Source of the DNA: Pomphorhynchus laevis
Lineage: Eukaryota; Acanthocephala; Palaeacanthocephala; Echinorhynchida; Pomphorhynchidae
Assembly: GCA_012934845.2 (NCBI GenBank)
Contig: WNNJ02001142.1
Coordinates: forward strand, 162,572-226,571
Direction of reading: 5' to 3'
DNA: 64,000 nt
In this document: one piece after another, positions 11,246 to 22,334 of the stretch
Layout of the letters: every line of letters starts with the position of its first letter
Numbering within the stretch: the stretch's first letter is position 1
Translations under genes and position numbers: made by a program
The notes under the pieces: model-generated
Database searches by the model: none
What the model saw: the letters and a program-made list of their open reading frames with translations, nothing else
Told to the model about the DNA's origin: nothing

Positions 11246-13320
11246 ACAAAAAATGACTTCATATTACATTATATAGTTAAAAATAAAAAGCGATTTTTAA
11301 TGCGATTTGAGGTTAAAACGTGATTCAATTGAAGATAATTACATTAAAAAGTTGACTGCAATAAAACGTTTTCGGCAAGTCAGTTTTATGTGATAATCTG
11401 ACTACACGAATAGCATTAATAATTTAAATATTAATTAATTAAAAATTAATATTTCATAATTTGTCATTGATATCAGCAAATTACAAAAAATTATTGAGAC
11501 TGAATAATTTAAGATTGTGAATATAAAATTATAATGTGTAATTAAAAAAGGATATAATTATAAAATTATTTTATCCTACTTTCTACTTATTAGGTATTAA
11601 TTAAATGTTTCATGGCATAAGTTAAAATTAAAACTTAAAAAATGTAATAGTTTAAAATTATTATTAAAGTATTTTTTAAGTAGCCCTGAAACTAATTTAA
11701 AACTAAGTTTATCAAGTAGTTAGCACTGAAGCCAGAAAATCGAAATCACTATATTGTAAAACATGGTTTATTAATTCCTAACTTGAAAATCTATCATTGT
11801 TATAATTTAACATTTATATTAAAATCAATGATGATAAATTACTATCAATAAATCAGGTTTTAGAGAAGGATTAAATCCTTCGTAACAATTAAATACACGA
11901 ACACATAAAGGCCAATTCCAATTCAAAATATAAATAACGACATACTCGATACAAGTAATCCAATTTGAATAATTATCTCTAATGAAATTGCATTCTAAAT
12001 GGTTATCTAATGCTACCTCCAAATTCACATTAATTAATTTATAAATATTTATTATGATTATTGTATAATAATTATATTTCAATTTTTACTAATTACGATT
12101 TATTCAAATTACAATTTTTACTAATTTCTACAAATAAAGTAGGAATTATTAAAATTTACTATATTATAATATTATATAAAATATTATATAAAATATTATA
12201 TAATTATAATATTAATATTATAATATTAATATTATAATATTAATATTATATAAAATATTATATATAATATTTATCGTTATATTATAAATTAACGTACTAA
12301 AGATTTATATTTTGCAATAGAAAAAACAATAACTCATAATTATAATGGAAATCGATAAATCAATTCGTCGACATGGCAATTGTAATATACTGAATATTCC
12401 ATTTATTTCGCCCAATCGAGTGTTGATTAGCATTCCATTATTTTTTCATAACTTTTCAAATTTGAATAGACTGTAAATTTATTTAAAAAACGGTCAGGAA
12501 CAAAAAGTTCTTAACAAACATATTTGTGTTCTTTTTATTTTTGTTCATTTAAGTCAGTTGCTATTCCATTGGATTTCGTATTCCAACGAACAACATCATT
12601 GATTAATAACGACAGAAAATTGCATGCAAAGACTCGCATCTAATATTGATCGCACTTATTGGCAATGAACAATTTTTGATTATATAGGGACCATATCATA
12701 AAACATTCAATACAATGAACGTGCCATGATAATAGTTGACCTTGCCGGTATTCAAATAATCTCGTTTACAGTCTCTATAGAGGTCTCAATGTATCTGGAC
12801 TATAGAGGAAAGTCCAGATACTTTAAACAAGGCGACAGAGCCTCGAAACTTTATTGTTACCAAGCAACTAAATTGCATTAATTCAAGAGTAGGGGGCTTA
12901 TGACAGAATCAGCGACGAGTAATTTAAAAAAGGAATAGCGTATTCTGCAGTAGCGTATTGATGAAACAATCTTAATTAATCATTAAAAATAAAGGGATAT
13001 ATCCGTTTTCTCATCAATTAACAATCAAGGACAGCAAATGTAAAACATCATAAAATAAGCGCAAGTTCACTATCAAAACGTAGCTACAGGGTGAAGCGTT
13101 ATTACCGCCATATATCAATAATGGCACTTTCAGCTTCTGAAATGTATCACGAAGCAGTTAATATATATATCGAGGAACTAGCATTTAAATAACACATTAA
13201 AGCTAATGTGAATACAATAGACATTGTATTTAGCGAATGAATGTTGTAATGGCAATGTTTGCTATTGCTCGGATATAATGGAAGCAAAAAACATTTACAC
13301 GAAAAATATTATAACACAAT
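11246..13320. other. gene-free AT-rich region upstream of beta-catenin
   Basis: No supported gene. It holds simple (atatt)n runs around 12,160-12,270 and a perfect 11-bp-arm hairpin (gtatctggact at 12791-12801, complement at 12811-12821). The beta-catenin promoter and any 5' UTR exon should lie here, but I cannot point to them. Confidence 0.6.
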
Positions 13321-13324
13321 GTAC

Positions 13325-13865
13325 ATTGCAAATTGTAGAATATCCTTTACAAATTGTTTCATATAAAATGAAATCAAAATGATGACAACATTGAAAGACT
13401 AACAAGGGCACCGAAACTCCGACTTTGCGAACGGAACATAAAAAGGCAAGGTCTGCCAAGAAATATTAAAGTTAACACTGTAATACATAATATATACAAA
13501 ATTAAAATATGTGGTAACCTTTACGAATTGTATCAAATAAAATAAAATCGAAATGACAATGTTAAAAGAATAAAAAGATAAGTTAAAACCCAATTTTGCG
13601 AATAGTACCAAAAAGCGAGGTATGACAACAGTTGATATTAAAGATGCCACTAGTAGCATTTTCATATTATACTATTTCAAATTTATGAAATAGCATTTTC
13701 ATATTATAAAATATGAAAATATGAGAGTAACTTACGAATGATATCAAATAAAATGAAATTGAAATGAAAATGCTGAGAGAATGAGAGTATCAATTAAAAA
13801 ACGACGTTGTGAATAGTACTAAAAGGCCAGGGCTCACAGTTAATATTAAATATTGCAACGATATA
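13325..13865. repeat. about 175-210-bp subrepeats immediately upstream of a LINE
   Basis: Three diverged copies at about 13,325-13,490, 13,500-13,665 and 13,720-13,860. Each carries a run like tcaaataaaatgaaat(c/t)gaaatga, then (t/g)gcgaa(t/c)ag(t/a)ac, and ends near ttaatatta. The array abuts the first open frame of the LINE that follows, as tandem 5' UTR promoter monomers do in some LINEs. Confidence 0.55.
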
Positions 13866-15004
13866 TATAATATAAAAATTCCGATTCAAAAATTGTTACA
13901 ATGGATAATTCAACTACACCAATACCAGATGAAAATGAGCCTAATAATGGGGATGTCAGACGTGCTGGTAAGAAGTACTCCGACAATAACAAAATGAGAG
14001 TACACTGTCCTGCCTGTCTTCGCATGTTCATCAGTACATCCAGTGACCTGCCAAAGAAACATGGACCAGTCCGAGAGTGTCCTGGTTATGGAAAGCGGCA
14101 ATTGCCTTAGGTATGTTCGGACAATCCAAGCAACAATAGCCTCAACAAGGCACACGGTTCAGTGAGCGCGCTTGCACTACTCCCTTTTAATATCTTGCTG
14201 CTAGCTGATAACGTCCAAACTATCCGCCGCATTCGAAGTGGTGCGAAGCCATATGTAGCAGCGAAACTTTCTGAAATTATGGATGCAGTTGTGTCTCACT
14301 CTGACGAAGAAGCGGTCTGGTGTCGAATGATATGCTTTCCTAAGGTAGACTTCAAGTGCCGAGGAAAATAGGTTCAACGAAAAAAGCGCCATCGCTCACT
14401 ACAATGCTTCGGGAGACCTGCTCTGGCTATCACCTACCAACAACCACGAAATTAGAATGATCGGGAAGCTCAAATTCGTCGAATTTGGGCTTCCAGATCA
14501 GAGGGCAACCCACTGGGCCAATTCTTATTCTGTCTCGCAGTCAATGACATTGCGCACACAATGAGGTCGTGTTTAAACATGTGATATCTTGACAATTGTG
14601 TACTCATGGGATCAGTCTATACGTTAATATCTGTTGTTGCCATCATCCAGAAACTGGGAGCTGATATGGGAATTGTGCTTAACTTCACAAAGTGCGAGAT
14701 CACCGCAACCGATGAGTATGTGGACAGATTTATTATAGACGCTATCCCGGGGTGTAGAAGAGTAGATCATGAATACGCCCATTTGTTGGGTTCACGATTG
14801 GCGACTACGAGTTTAATATTGACGCTACCCTTGACCAGGCCATGGACGAACTTGCCTGATCCTAGATTCGATTAAATCAACTACACAGATATGACGCACT
14901 ATTCTTAATCCGTCATTGTCTAATCCTTACAAAAGTCGCTTTTCTGCTAAGGGCAACATCCTGTTTCCGAAGTGATCGATTACTGTAATTTGACAAAAAG
15001 GTGC
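13866..15004 (+). pseudogene. family X LINE (R2-like), decayed copy
   Basis: From the ATG at 13901 a 69-codon frame carries VHCPACLRMFIS and KKHGPVRECPG, a Cys-His zinc-finger pattern typical of the N terminus of R2-type LINE proteins. Around 14,460-14,580 another frame reads EGNPLGQFLFCLAVND, matching RT motif QQGDPLGPLLF with substitutions. At 14,606-14,875 follows MGIVLNFTKCEI (consensus LGLxLNxxKCEI) and AHLLGSRL. Several frameshifts and large internal deletions make it non-functional. The same family occurs on the minus strand at 19.05-20.87 kb. An L2-like 3' end adjoins it at about 15,005. Family assignment is from recalled consensus, not a search. Confidence 0.65.
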
Positions 15005-15431
15005 GGTATATCTCCGTCGCTTTGACCACACATCCACATATCTTGGTCAAAACTCCTGGCCAGCCATCCACATCCGCATACAAATTCGCCTTCTTCTCGT
15101 AACTTTTCGTCTCATCGCTGTCGGCTCCCCATCCTTCATCAACCTCCCTTTCTTAGACGACACTCGCCCCACCTCTCTATCATTGCGTTCCCGTAATTCC
15201 CTCTTACTCCACGTTCCCAATTACTCTAACAACTACGGTCTCCGATTCATCCTTGCCGCCGCTTCATTCGCTTGGAATCAGCTCCCACTCGACGTCCGCC
15301 GCTCTCCCTCCTTTATTACATTTAAATGCCGCCTCCGTACCCACCTCAAAACATGATTTAGATTTTTTTGTTGTTGTGGTCATGTAAGCATGCGTCGGCA
15401 CGCATTTGCCACGTAAAAATAAACCTTTTTA
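15005..15431 (+). mobile_element. 5'-truncated L2/CR1-like LINE 3' end
   Basis: It encodes RRFDHTSTYLG, then IQIRLLLVTFRLIAVGSPSF, NSLLLHVPNYSNNYGLR and FAWNQLPLDVRRSPSF, ending in a stop after LRTHLKT. This is the classic C terminus of L2/CR1 reverse transcriptases. It closely parallels the 44.9-45.3 kb element (RRFDHTSYYLDS; NSLLLHVPNYSTSFGLR). The 3' tail, cgcatttgccacgt then taaa, is the same in both. Confidence 0.85.
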
Positions 15432-16080
15432 GATCTTAAATGTCGAGCTGCGAGATGAAGTGTGGGGATCCATCCTGATCTGTATTTAAATTTTTAAATA
15501 TCCAATTTTGCACATTGATGCTGGAATTAAAATCGTCGCTAACAATTGTGCATGTAACATTTTCGTTTGGAGGGACCGCATCAAACAAAACACAACAATG
15601 AAACATAAACACTAAAAATGTACAACAAAAGTACAAAACATATGTATTCATAAGAAACAATAAAAATTAAGAAATATAATAACAAAATAGAGGAAATCAA
15701 AATATTTCAAACAATAGATTGCAAGCATAATTTATGCTATATATAAACAAAATAAATTAAATTAAATTTTTTTGTTACAATCAAAGGCTTTCGTTTATAT
15801 TAATTTTAAGAAAACCGACAAGAAACTTTATTTATGTGATTTTTTACTTTTATGTTAATTTTCTGAAGATGCTAGAAGTTATTAGCGAAATGTCAAAATA
15901 ATTTTTGTTGTCGTTTAACTATACCTGATAGTTCCTGGATATTTAAAAATTTAAATGTTGTCTTTCTTGAACATATGTTAAAAAATTAGCGCATAATTTT
16001 TACTGATTATAGCGATCACAATGTGAAGAGAACAATACGATTTTGATAACACCTACGTCAAAATACGAATTAATAAAATA
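15432..16080. other. AT-rich spacer
   Basis: There is one 74-codon minus-strand frame at 15436-15660 beginning with a hydrophobic run (a Phe/Leu/Val-rich N terminus). It has no homology I recognise, and I do not call it a gene. Nothing else is visible. Confidence 0.5.
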
Positions 16081-16120
16081 ATTTTATATTTCGCTAGCTG
16101 CTGCTAGCGAAATATAAAAT
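16081..16120. repeat. perfect 18-bp-arm palindrome made of transposon termini
   Basis: Attttatatttcgctagc (16081-16098), loop tgct, exact reverse complement at 16103-16120. The same word, tttatatttcgctagctg, sits at the right end of the inverted-repeat unit near 18,840-18,857, so this looks like two element ends joined head to head. Confidence 0.8.
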
Positions 16121-16374
16121 AACTTATATCAACAAATGATGACTAAACCTTAAATTCTCACTAAAATAACGTAAATCGTTATTAATTAGATAACTCTTTC
16201 AAAATCTTATAACTTTTGAATTTTTAAGAAGAATCAATAAAATAGTATCTAATAAATCCTGCAAGAAAATTCCAAATATTTAACGATACATCAAGATCAC
16301 TTATTTTTAATTTATTAAATTCTTTAAAAGCTAATAAATAGGCAGTAGTTTTCTATGATTAATTAAATGAATTA

Positions 16375-18168
16375 AAATCTTATATATAAAATAATTCTTT
16401 TTAATCAATTAATTGCTTTTAATATTACTTTTTATCAGTTAATTATACTTTTTAAAATACTTCAGTTCATTTTGAATTTTAATTTGAATAATTTTAATAG
16501 AATATTAAAAATATAAAATTCAAAGATAAATTTTTAAATTCTATAAATTTAAAAATATTTTATATTTTAAAATTCAAAAATGATAAGGACGCTAACGTCG
16601 AGAGCTTGCACTTTTTTCTACGATAAATTTCTCGTGCATTATGTTCATCAACCTCAACAAAGTTTGTTTAGATACGAAAGCAAATCTTGATTAAATTCAA
16701 AAATATTGAAAAAAATGTATTCGAGAATACTTGTTTTTGCTTGAACAAGTTATCATAATGGTCACTATAAGCAATACACACACTCATATGACCTGATGTC
16801 GTCCGCAATCGCGGACTACATCTTTAAAATTGAAAGTATATGATCGATTACCGGAATTTACTTGACTTTTAATTTCATTTGAACTTACGATGGGATGACA
16901 AAATTGAACATTAAAATTTCGAATAACAATACCCCTGAGCGATAAACCCATTAAGAAATTTGACAAATTATTCAAATATTAACCAATAGCAGAATCGAGA
17001 TTCGTAAATTATAAAATCTTTACTGGTGGTTTCGGTGAAGTAACCGGAATTCAAACATTTAAGCTAATAATTATGCATGTTAAAATTATAGATTACCACT
17101 AAACTTTTTTAATTTTCTTAAATGTGTGATTTAATATTTTGCTTTACAAAGATCAACAATGAAAACCAAACCTCCTCAATTTTTTTAAATGCGGCTTTGA
17201 GACTATTCTTTGCGAAGATTGGAAATGAGCATTTGGATGCAAACTCCACTTTACGATTCCTTTCTAATGGTAATAGCCAAATTATTATCAGTGACCTAAC
17301 AAGCAATGAATTTTGTTCAATTAGTTAGATGGGCATGCTGCTGTTAAACAGCAGTGATGTTGAACAAGCTGTTGCTAACTGATCAGCAAAACGTGTCAAT
17401 GAACATATTAAAAAAGAGCGCGCCTTCGAGTTAAATTAGCACAGTGCATATACTACACAAAGAACACTACGCAACCCATACTCTGTGTTAGTTTAGCACT
17501 AAGAGATTATTATTTTATTTAATAACGCAATAAAATCAAAGCATGATATAATACAGTTATATTGAGCTATAAAAAATGAGTTTTAAATAGCTGATAATGA
17601 CCCATTATTGATAAAGAATTATTGAATTTGGATCAAAAAGGGGAAATTTTATTTGATATTTCGCTAAACTCTGCTAGCATCACGGTGGAATTAAAACTTA
17701 CTAATTATAAATTACAAAGTATTTCAAATTGACATCAAAATCGTAATTTGTCGTGACTTGTATTAATAGAAATTATAATTTATTAAGAAATTGGGATTGT
17801 ACACTGCCACAATCGATTTCCATTACAAAACTTTTTAAAGTTTATTAAATTATATACTATTGAGTTATGTACAAAAGTGTATTGGTTCACATATGTCAAT
17901 TTAAATTTCACGATTAATCTAGGAATTTTAAACCACTTATCTGTTATCACACTTTTACAATTCAACTATAACTTATCATCCCTGATTTACTGAATCCCTG
18001 GTTTCCCTATCCATAAATCATGTTTTTACTTCTGAGGAGGCTCTTTGGATCATTTTCCTTTCTAGCAAAAGCACAGGAAACACTATCACTACAATGTATT
18101 GAAAACTAGAAGTAATCGATTTTTATCGCGATCGATTTTAAATTAAATTAATTACATTAAATGAATAT

Positions 18169-18207
<39 letters not shown>

Positions 18208-18858
18208 TTTAAATTTTGGGGCAAAATCAACAAAGCAGTAATTTATTTTTATATTCTGCCATTTTTATGCTTCCCTATTTTTACATTAAATTAATGTCAA
18301 ATCTCTATTTTTGAATTTCGGGACAGGATCAGCAAAACAATAATTTATTTTAGAAATAAATTATTGAGCTATTGATCGAATAAATTAATAAGCTATTGAC
18401 CATAAATACTAAACCACAATCTTCTTCCATTTCGATTATATATTTTTATTAGAACAAAGAAATTATATAGTTATATTGGAACTTTATTAAAATATAACCT
18501 TATATTTTGGAGCATTCAATATATAGTATGTTCCAATATAAACATAAATCTGTAAAATGCGATCTATCGACGTGCAAGCTATCGACGTTAAAAAAGTGCA
18601 AGCTATCGACGTTAGCGTCCTTATCATTTTTGAATTTTAAAATATAAAATATTTTAAAATTTATAGAATTTAAAAATTTATGTCTGAATTTTTCTATTTT
18701 TAATATTCTATTACAAAAGTATAAATGATAATATTACTAGGATAAAAATTCAAAATGAACTTAAATATTTTAAAAAGTATAATTAACTGATAAAAATAAT
18801 ATAAATAGCGATTAATTGATTGAAAAGAATTGTTTATTTTATATTTCGCTAGCTGACT
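16375..18858. mobile_element. DNA-transposon-like unit with about 240-270-bp terminal inverted repeats
   Basis: The left arm (about 16,375-16,612) and right arm (about 18,589-18,858) are reverse complements over most of their length. Both contain aaaattcaaaaatgataagg, followed by acgctaacgtcga and agcttgcac. The right end carries tttatatttcgctagctg, and the right arm has a duplicated agctatcgacgtta word. The 2-kb interior has only short open frames (for example 63 codons at 16,784-16,975 and 62 codons at 17,118-17,306, minus), none recognisable as a transposase, plus a (TA)n tract at 18,173-18,205. It is probably non-autonomous. Confidence 0.6.
18173..18205. repeat. (TA)n microsatellite
   Basis: About 16 TA dinucleotides inside the inverted-repeat-bounded unit. 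Confidence 0.95.
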
Positions 18859-19049
18859 TTAATTCATTTAATAACAAATACTTATTATCGTCATTATATA
18901 TAAGACAAAGCCTTAGACAAAACTGTCAGTATGTTCACGAAAATAAAAATTAATTACACTATGATTTTAGTTTTCATTTTATTATTTATAATTATTAATA
19001 AATTATTTAATTATTACAGGATTGTAGTCTTCATCACTGAGGCATTTTC

Positions 19050-20870
19050 AACCTTCAAAAAATCGGTAACCGATTGATCGCTTAGACACTGGAGTATACA
19101 AGCAGCATTGCATCGCTGAACCGCTACGCTTTATAGCTGCCTGAGGAAAGCCGTTGATCGAATTTCACCTGTGGTCCCGGGTATCATCTTTCAGATCTCT
19201 TCGATAAAATACGAAGTTTCCTTGCCCAATATACCCAAGGACTCAACAGCTACTGGAACAAACGTAAGATCCTATTATAGATCTCGTTGTACTTTTCCTT
19301 TTTCTTGCATTCTGCAAAAGCGGCTACCTCACCGGTCCAATTGACTGCTTTATCCTAGTAACTCGCCGTTAGAGGGTTTATGCGGGTAGCGTCCTAAATT
19401 AGTATTTTATGGTTCTTCCAAGGAAACAAAGTTTTTCTATCCGATCGCTTGCCATCGCTAAGACACAATCCGACCGGCTCTACTCGAGAAGGTATCCCGC
19501 TGAAGGCAAAACCATTCGAATTATGTGGTTCAACCCGGAGTGTCGAGTGTGCGGGAATTTGCTGTTTCGATAGTCCAAACCGTACAAGCCCGATGCGTCG
19601 CTGGTATTTTCGCATCCACATGTGAATTCCCCGCTAAATTTGATGCCGAGTCGTAGGGCAACGGCGATTATGAAGGATTCGTCGTCCAATCTGGCGCCAA
19701 TCGCCGAGATTGTAAGTGCCGCCAGGAAAGCTTCAGAGTCTATGCCTACCCCTCCGAATAGTCTAGCTCGACAATTAGCATAAGCGACTTCCAATAACAA
19801 TGAACTACTAGCGATCATGTGTATGGGACGATACCAACGCTTTGTTTATGTTTTTATGTTGGCAACCCTTCCCAGCATACAGCCGCCCATCTGCGCAGGC
19901 TATTTTGGAAATCCGAGCAGTCCACTCCGCTGGTTGCTTCAAGGTTTGGTCCCACCAATGCCTTTACAATAACCGACGTTCATGCGATTGAGGACAAATA
20001 TGCCGGCTGTTATATAACTTTACTACGATATAGACCTAGCCACCCAAGTCAAATCAGCAGTGTTGCTTGTCGCCATGCCTTATCATCCAGATATAAATTC
20101 AATGTTGGCCAGAGCGGACTTTAGGGTTTCCTTGCAATGCTTTAATAACGGTCAGGAAGAGCAAGGAGCATAGCGTAGCAGATGAGAAATATTTGGTATG
20201 TTTAAGCTACATCGCAACAGAAACAGCATATCCTGTCTAGATTGATCGACTATTCGTTTGACATCATTCTGGAGAAGCGAAACACAATGATTCACAGTTT
20301 CATTGAACGCCAAATCGCTTCCTAACGGAGTGCCCAAGATGACAGCGTCGTTTGGATCTGTCAAAATGCATTCAGGAATCAAGTTCAACAATCGAATTTA
20401 ATTCTTAGGATCACAGATTATTAACTCCGACTTTTGAGGATTTAATGTAAGTGTCTTAGCTACATCCGAATAATTCGAATCCGATTCACCCCCTCCAAAA
20501 AAAATACAGTCGTCGAGATATCATGAGCAAAACGATGACTGGCAGAGTTACACAACTTCGTTTACGGTAAGCGAGAAAAGCAAAGGACCGAGAGGGCCCT
20601 TGTTGAACACCTCCGGTTAACGGAATTATTGATGTGCCGGCAATAAGTTGACTATCGCCACCGTAGCACATGTTGACGAAGGGCAGGTAAGCTGGTAGCT
20701 TCCTGCGAACCATTTCAATCATGTGGCCATGATTGACAGTATTTAACCCGTTATGAAAGTCTAACTTGACAAGCGCAACTCCAGGAACTAAGGCGTTCGC
20801 AAAATGTATCTGGACGCGTGACTCACAGCTTCAACTCCTCGAGGTATTCCAACAACAAATTGTCGAGGTG
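19050..20870 (-). pseudogene. family X LINE (R2-like): RT 3' half and endonuclease
   Basis: Reading minus from 20.87 kb: RT segment with LTGGVQQG, after which DPLGP is replaced by PSRSF. Next is FAHD where the catalytic Y/F-A-D-D box is expected, then ILGTPLGSDLAFNETV. The C-terminal part reads IGARLDDESF, IIAVALRLG, a CGC zinc-knuckle remnant whose His and last Cys have become Tyr, RHSGLNHII, and DGKRSDRKTLFPWK then DAT. This fits the R(P)DG...PW...WD restriction-like endonuclease block. A TAG at the position of the conserved Trp interrupts it. The final Cys/His-poor tail is degenerate. Frameshifts and the lost catalytic Asp make it dead. Confidence 0.7.
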
Positions 20871-20899
20871 CAAACTTACCTATCGCTTGATGTCCAAGT

Positions 20900-20995
20900 A
20901 TGCTGACCATCGTATGATAGTCATCATACTGAAGACCATCGCATGATGGTCATACTAAAAGTCATCGTTTGATGACCATCGTATGATGGTCTTTA
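20900..20995. repeat. tandem palindromic repeat (gaccatcgtatgatggtc type)
   Basis: Four variants of the near-palindrome gaccatcgtatgatggtc follow one another (cgtatgatagtc, cgcatgatggtc, cgtttgatgacc, cgtatgatggtc) with spacers of about 8-18 nt. Confidence 0.75.
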
Positions 20996-22009
20996 GGAAT
21001 ATTTAAAGAGTATATTAAAACGTGTATATCCCCTATAACTGATGCATTTATAAGCAAAGATTTTATGTAGCGTAAAAGCATTTTAATTTGTTCTTTTGAT
21101 TTCAACATTGCTTAATCGCTAAACAACGCCAGCACCATTAATGGTTTTTGATAGTATTATCATAACTTGCGGTTAATCCTTTAAATTTATGTCATATTAA
21201 ATCATATGTTTTTGCATAAAATCATTTTAAATATTTTATAACGACATACTATAATAATCCATACTATAATAATCCATACTATAAATAATCGTTCAATAAT
21301 TTAATCCATATAATAATTTAATCCATACTATAAATAATCGTTCAATTGCGTATTAACTAAAATACTGATGGCTTATATTCTTTGTGAAATAATTGATTAT
21401 TCAATAAAATTAATAAAATAATTAGAAATAATAATTATAATAATATCATCAATTAACTGTGATATCATTAATTGCACATTTCAAATGTTGTATTGTTGGA
21501 AGATACATTCAAGATGTATTTCTGTTACCCTTCTCTTAATAAAGATCAATACTATCAGTACAAAAAGTCAATAGGTCAATTCTAAGTTACGACATTTAAA
21601 CATATAATTTCAAAAAGACATAACAACGTTATCAAAGGGAACATAGCCTCACATTGTGGCCCAGCTATTCTGACGATTGTGTCTGCTTAGCGATACTTCC
21701 TTTATTTATATTGGAATGATATTTTCCAATCAAAATCTCATGTGTTGTTCAATTTTACATATATTATATATTTCTAAAAGTTATATTAAATTTAATTCTA
21801 TTTACTCATGTTTCCCAATAATGTCATATTTTATCGTAAAAGAAAATACCGTAACTATCAAAAGTAATTATTTGAAAACTATAAGAACATTATTTTTTAA
21901 CCATGTTATGTATTTTATATTGTATAATACATACATTAGTCAAAAAGCTATCTTTACATACATAATTTAGTTAAATAAAATTCATACATAGGCTGCAATC
22001 AAGTTTAGA
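20996..22009. other. AT-rich spacer with short direct repeats
   Basis: The words taatccatactata and aataatcgttcaa repeat at 21,245-21,345. A 97-codon plus-strand frame at 21,677-21,970 is Ile/Phe/Tyr-rich, as expected by chance from AT-rich DNA. No gene supported. Confidence 0.5.
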
Positions 22010-22255
22010 AGATTGGTTGTGCCATGTCATCGGCGGCCTCCAAAAAAACAGGCGGCGTTGCCATGCCTAATCGCTACACTGACTTGCTGCATGATCCAGG
22101 ACGATGTCCGCTTGTCGCGAGTGGTCCGAACCGGTTTATTTACCAGCGCCCCGAGGAGCGACGCTACGCTTGAGCTCACAGCATAAAGCGTCTCGATCAC
22201 CACTGGTACGAACTCGTAATCGCGGATATTGATATCTCTGTATTTTGATCTTTTT
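22010..22255 (-). pseudogene. family X LINE C-terminal fragment
   Basis: The minus-strand frame reads YDFVPVVIETLYAVSSS, then ASLLGALVNKPV, then QQVSVAIRHGNAACF. It matches the end of family X proteins (FxPVAxETLG...A..F..LG; QRxSxAIQRGNA). It is an isolated GC-rich island in AT-rich repeats. A short related scrap (gatctaggacgatatccacttgtcgc) recurs near 24,095. Confidence 0.65.
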
Positions 22256-22334
22256 TCTTGCCTCTGCAGGAAAAAATTATATTAAATTTACTTTCATTTA
22301 CTCGCGTTTCCCAATGATGTCATATCATTGGGAA

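Noticed and set aside
11825-12082. 85-codon minus-strand frame upstream of beta-catenin
   Set aside because: Ile/Asn/Tyr-rich composition expected from AT-rich noncoding DNA.
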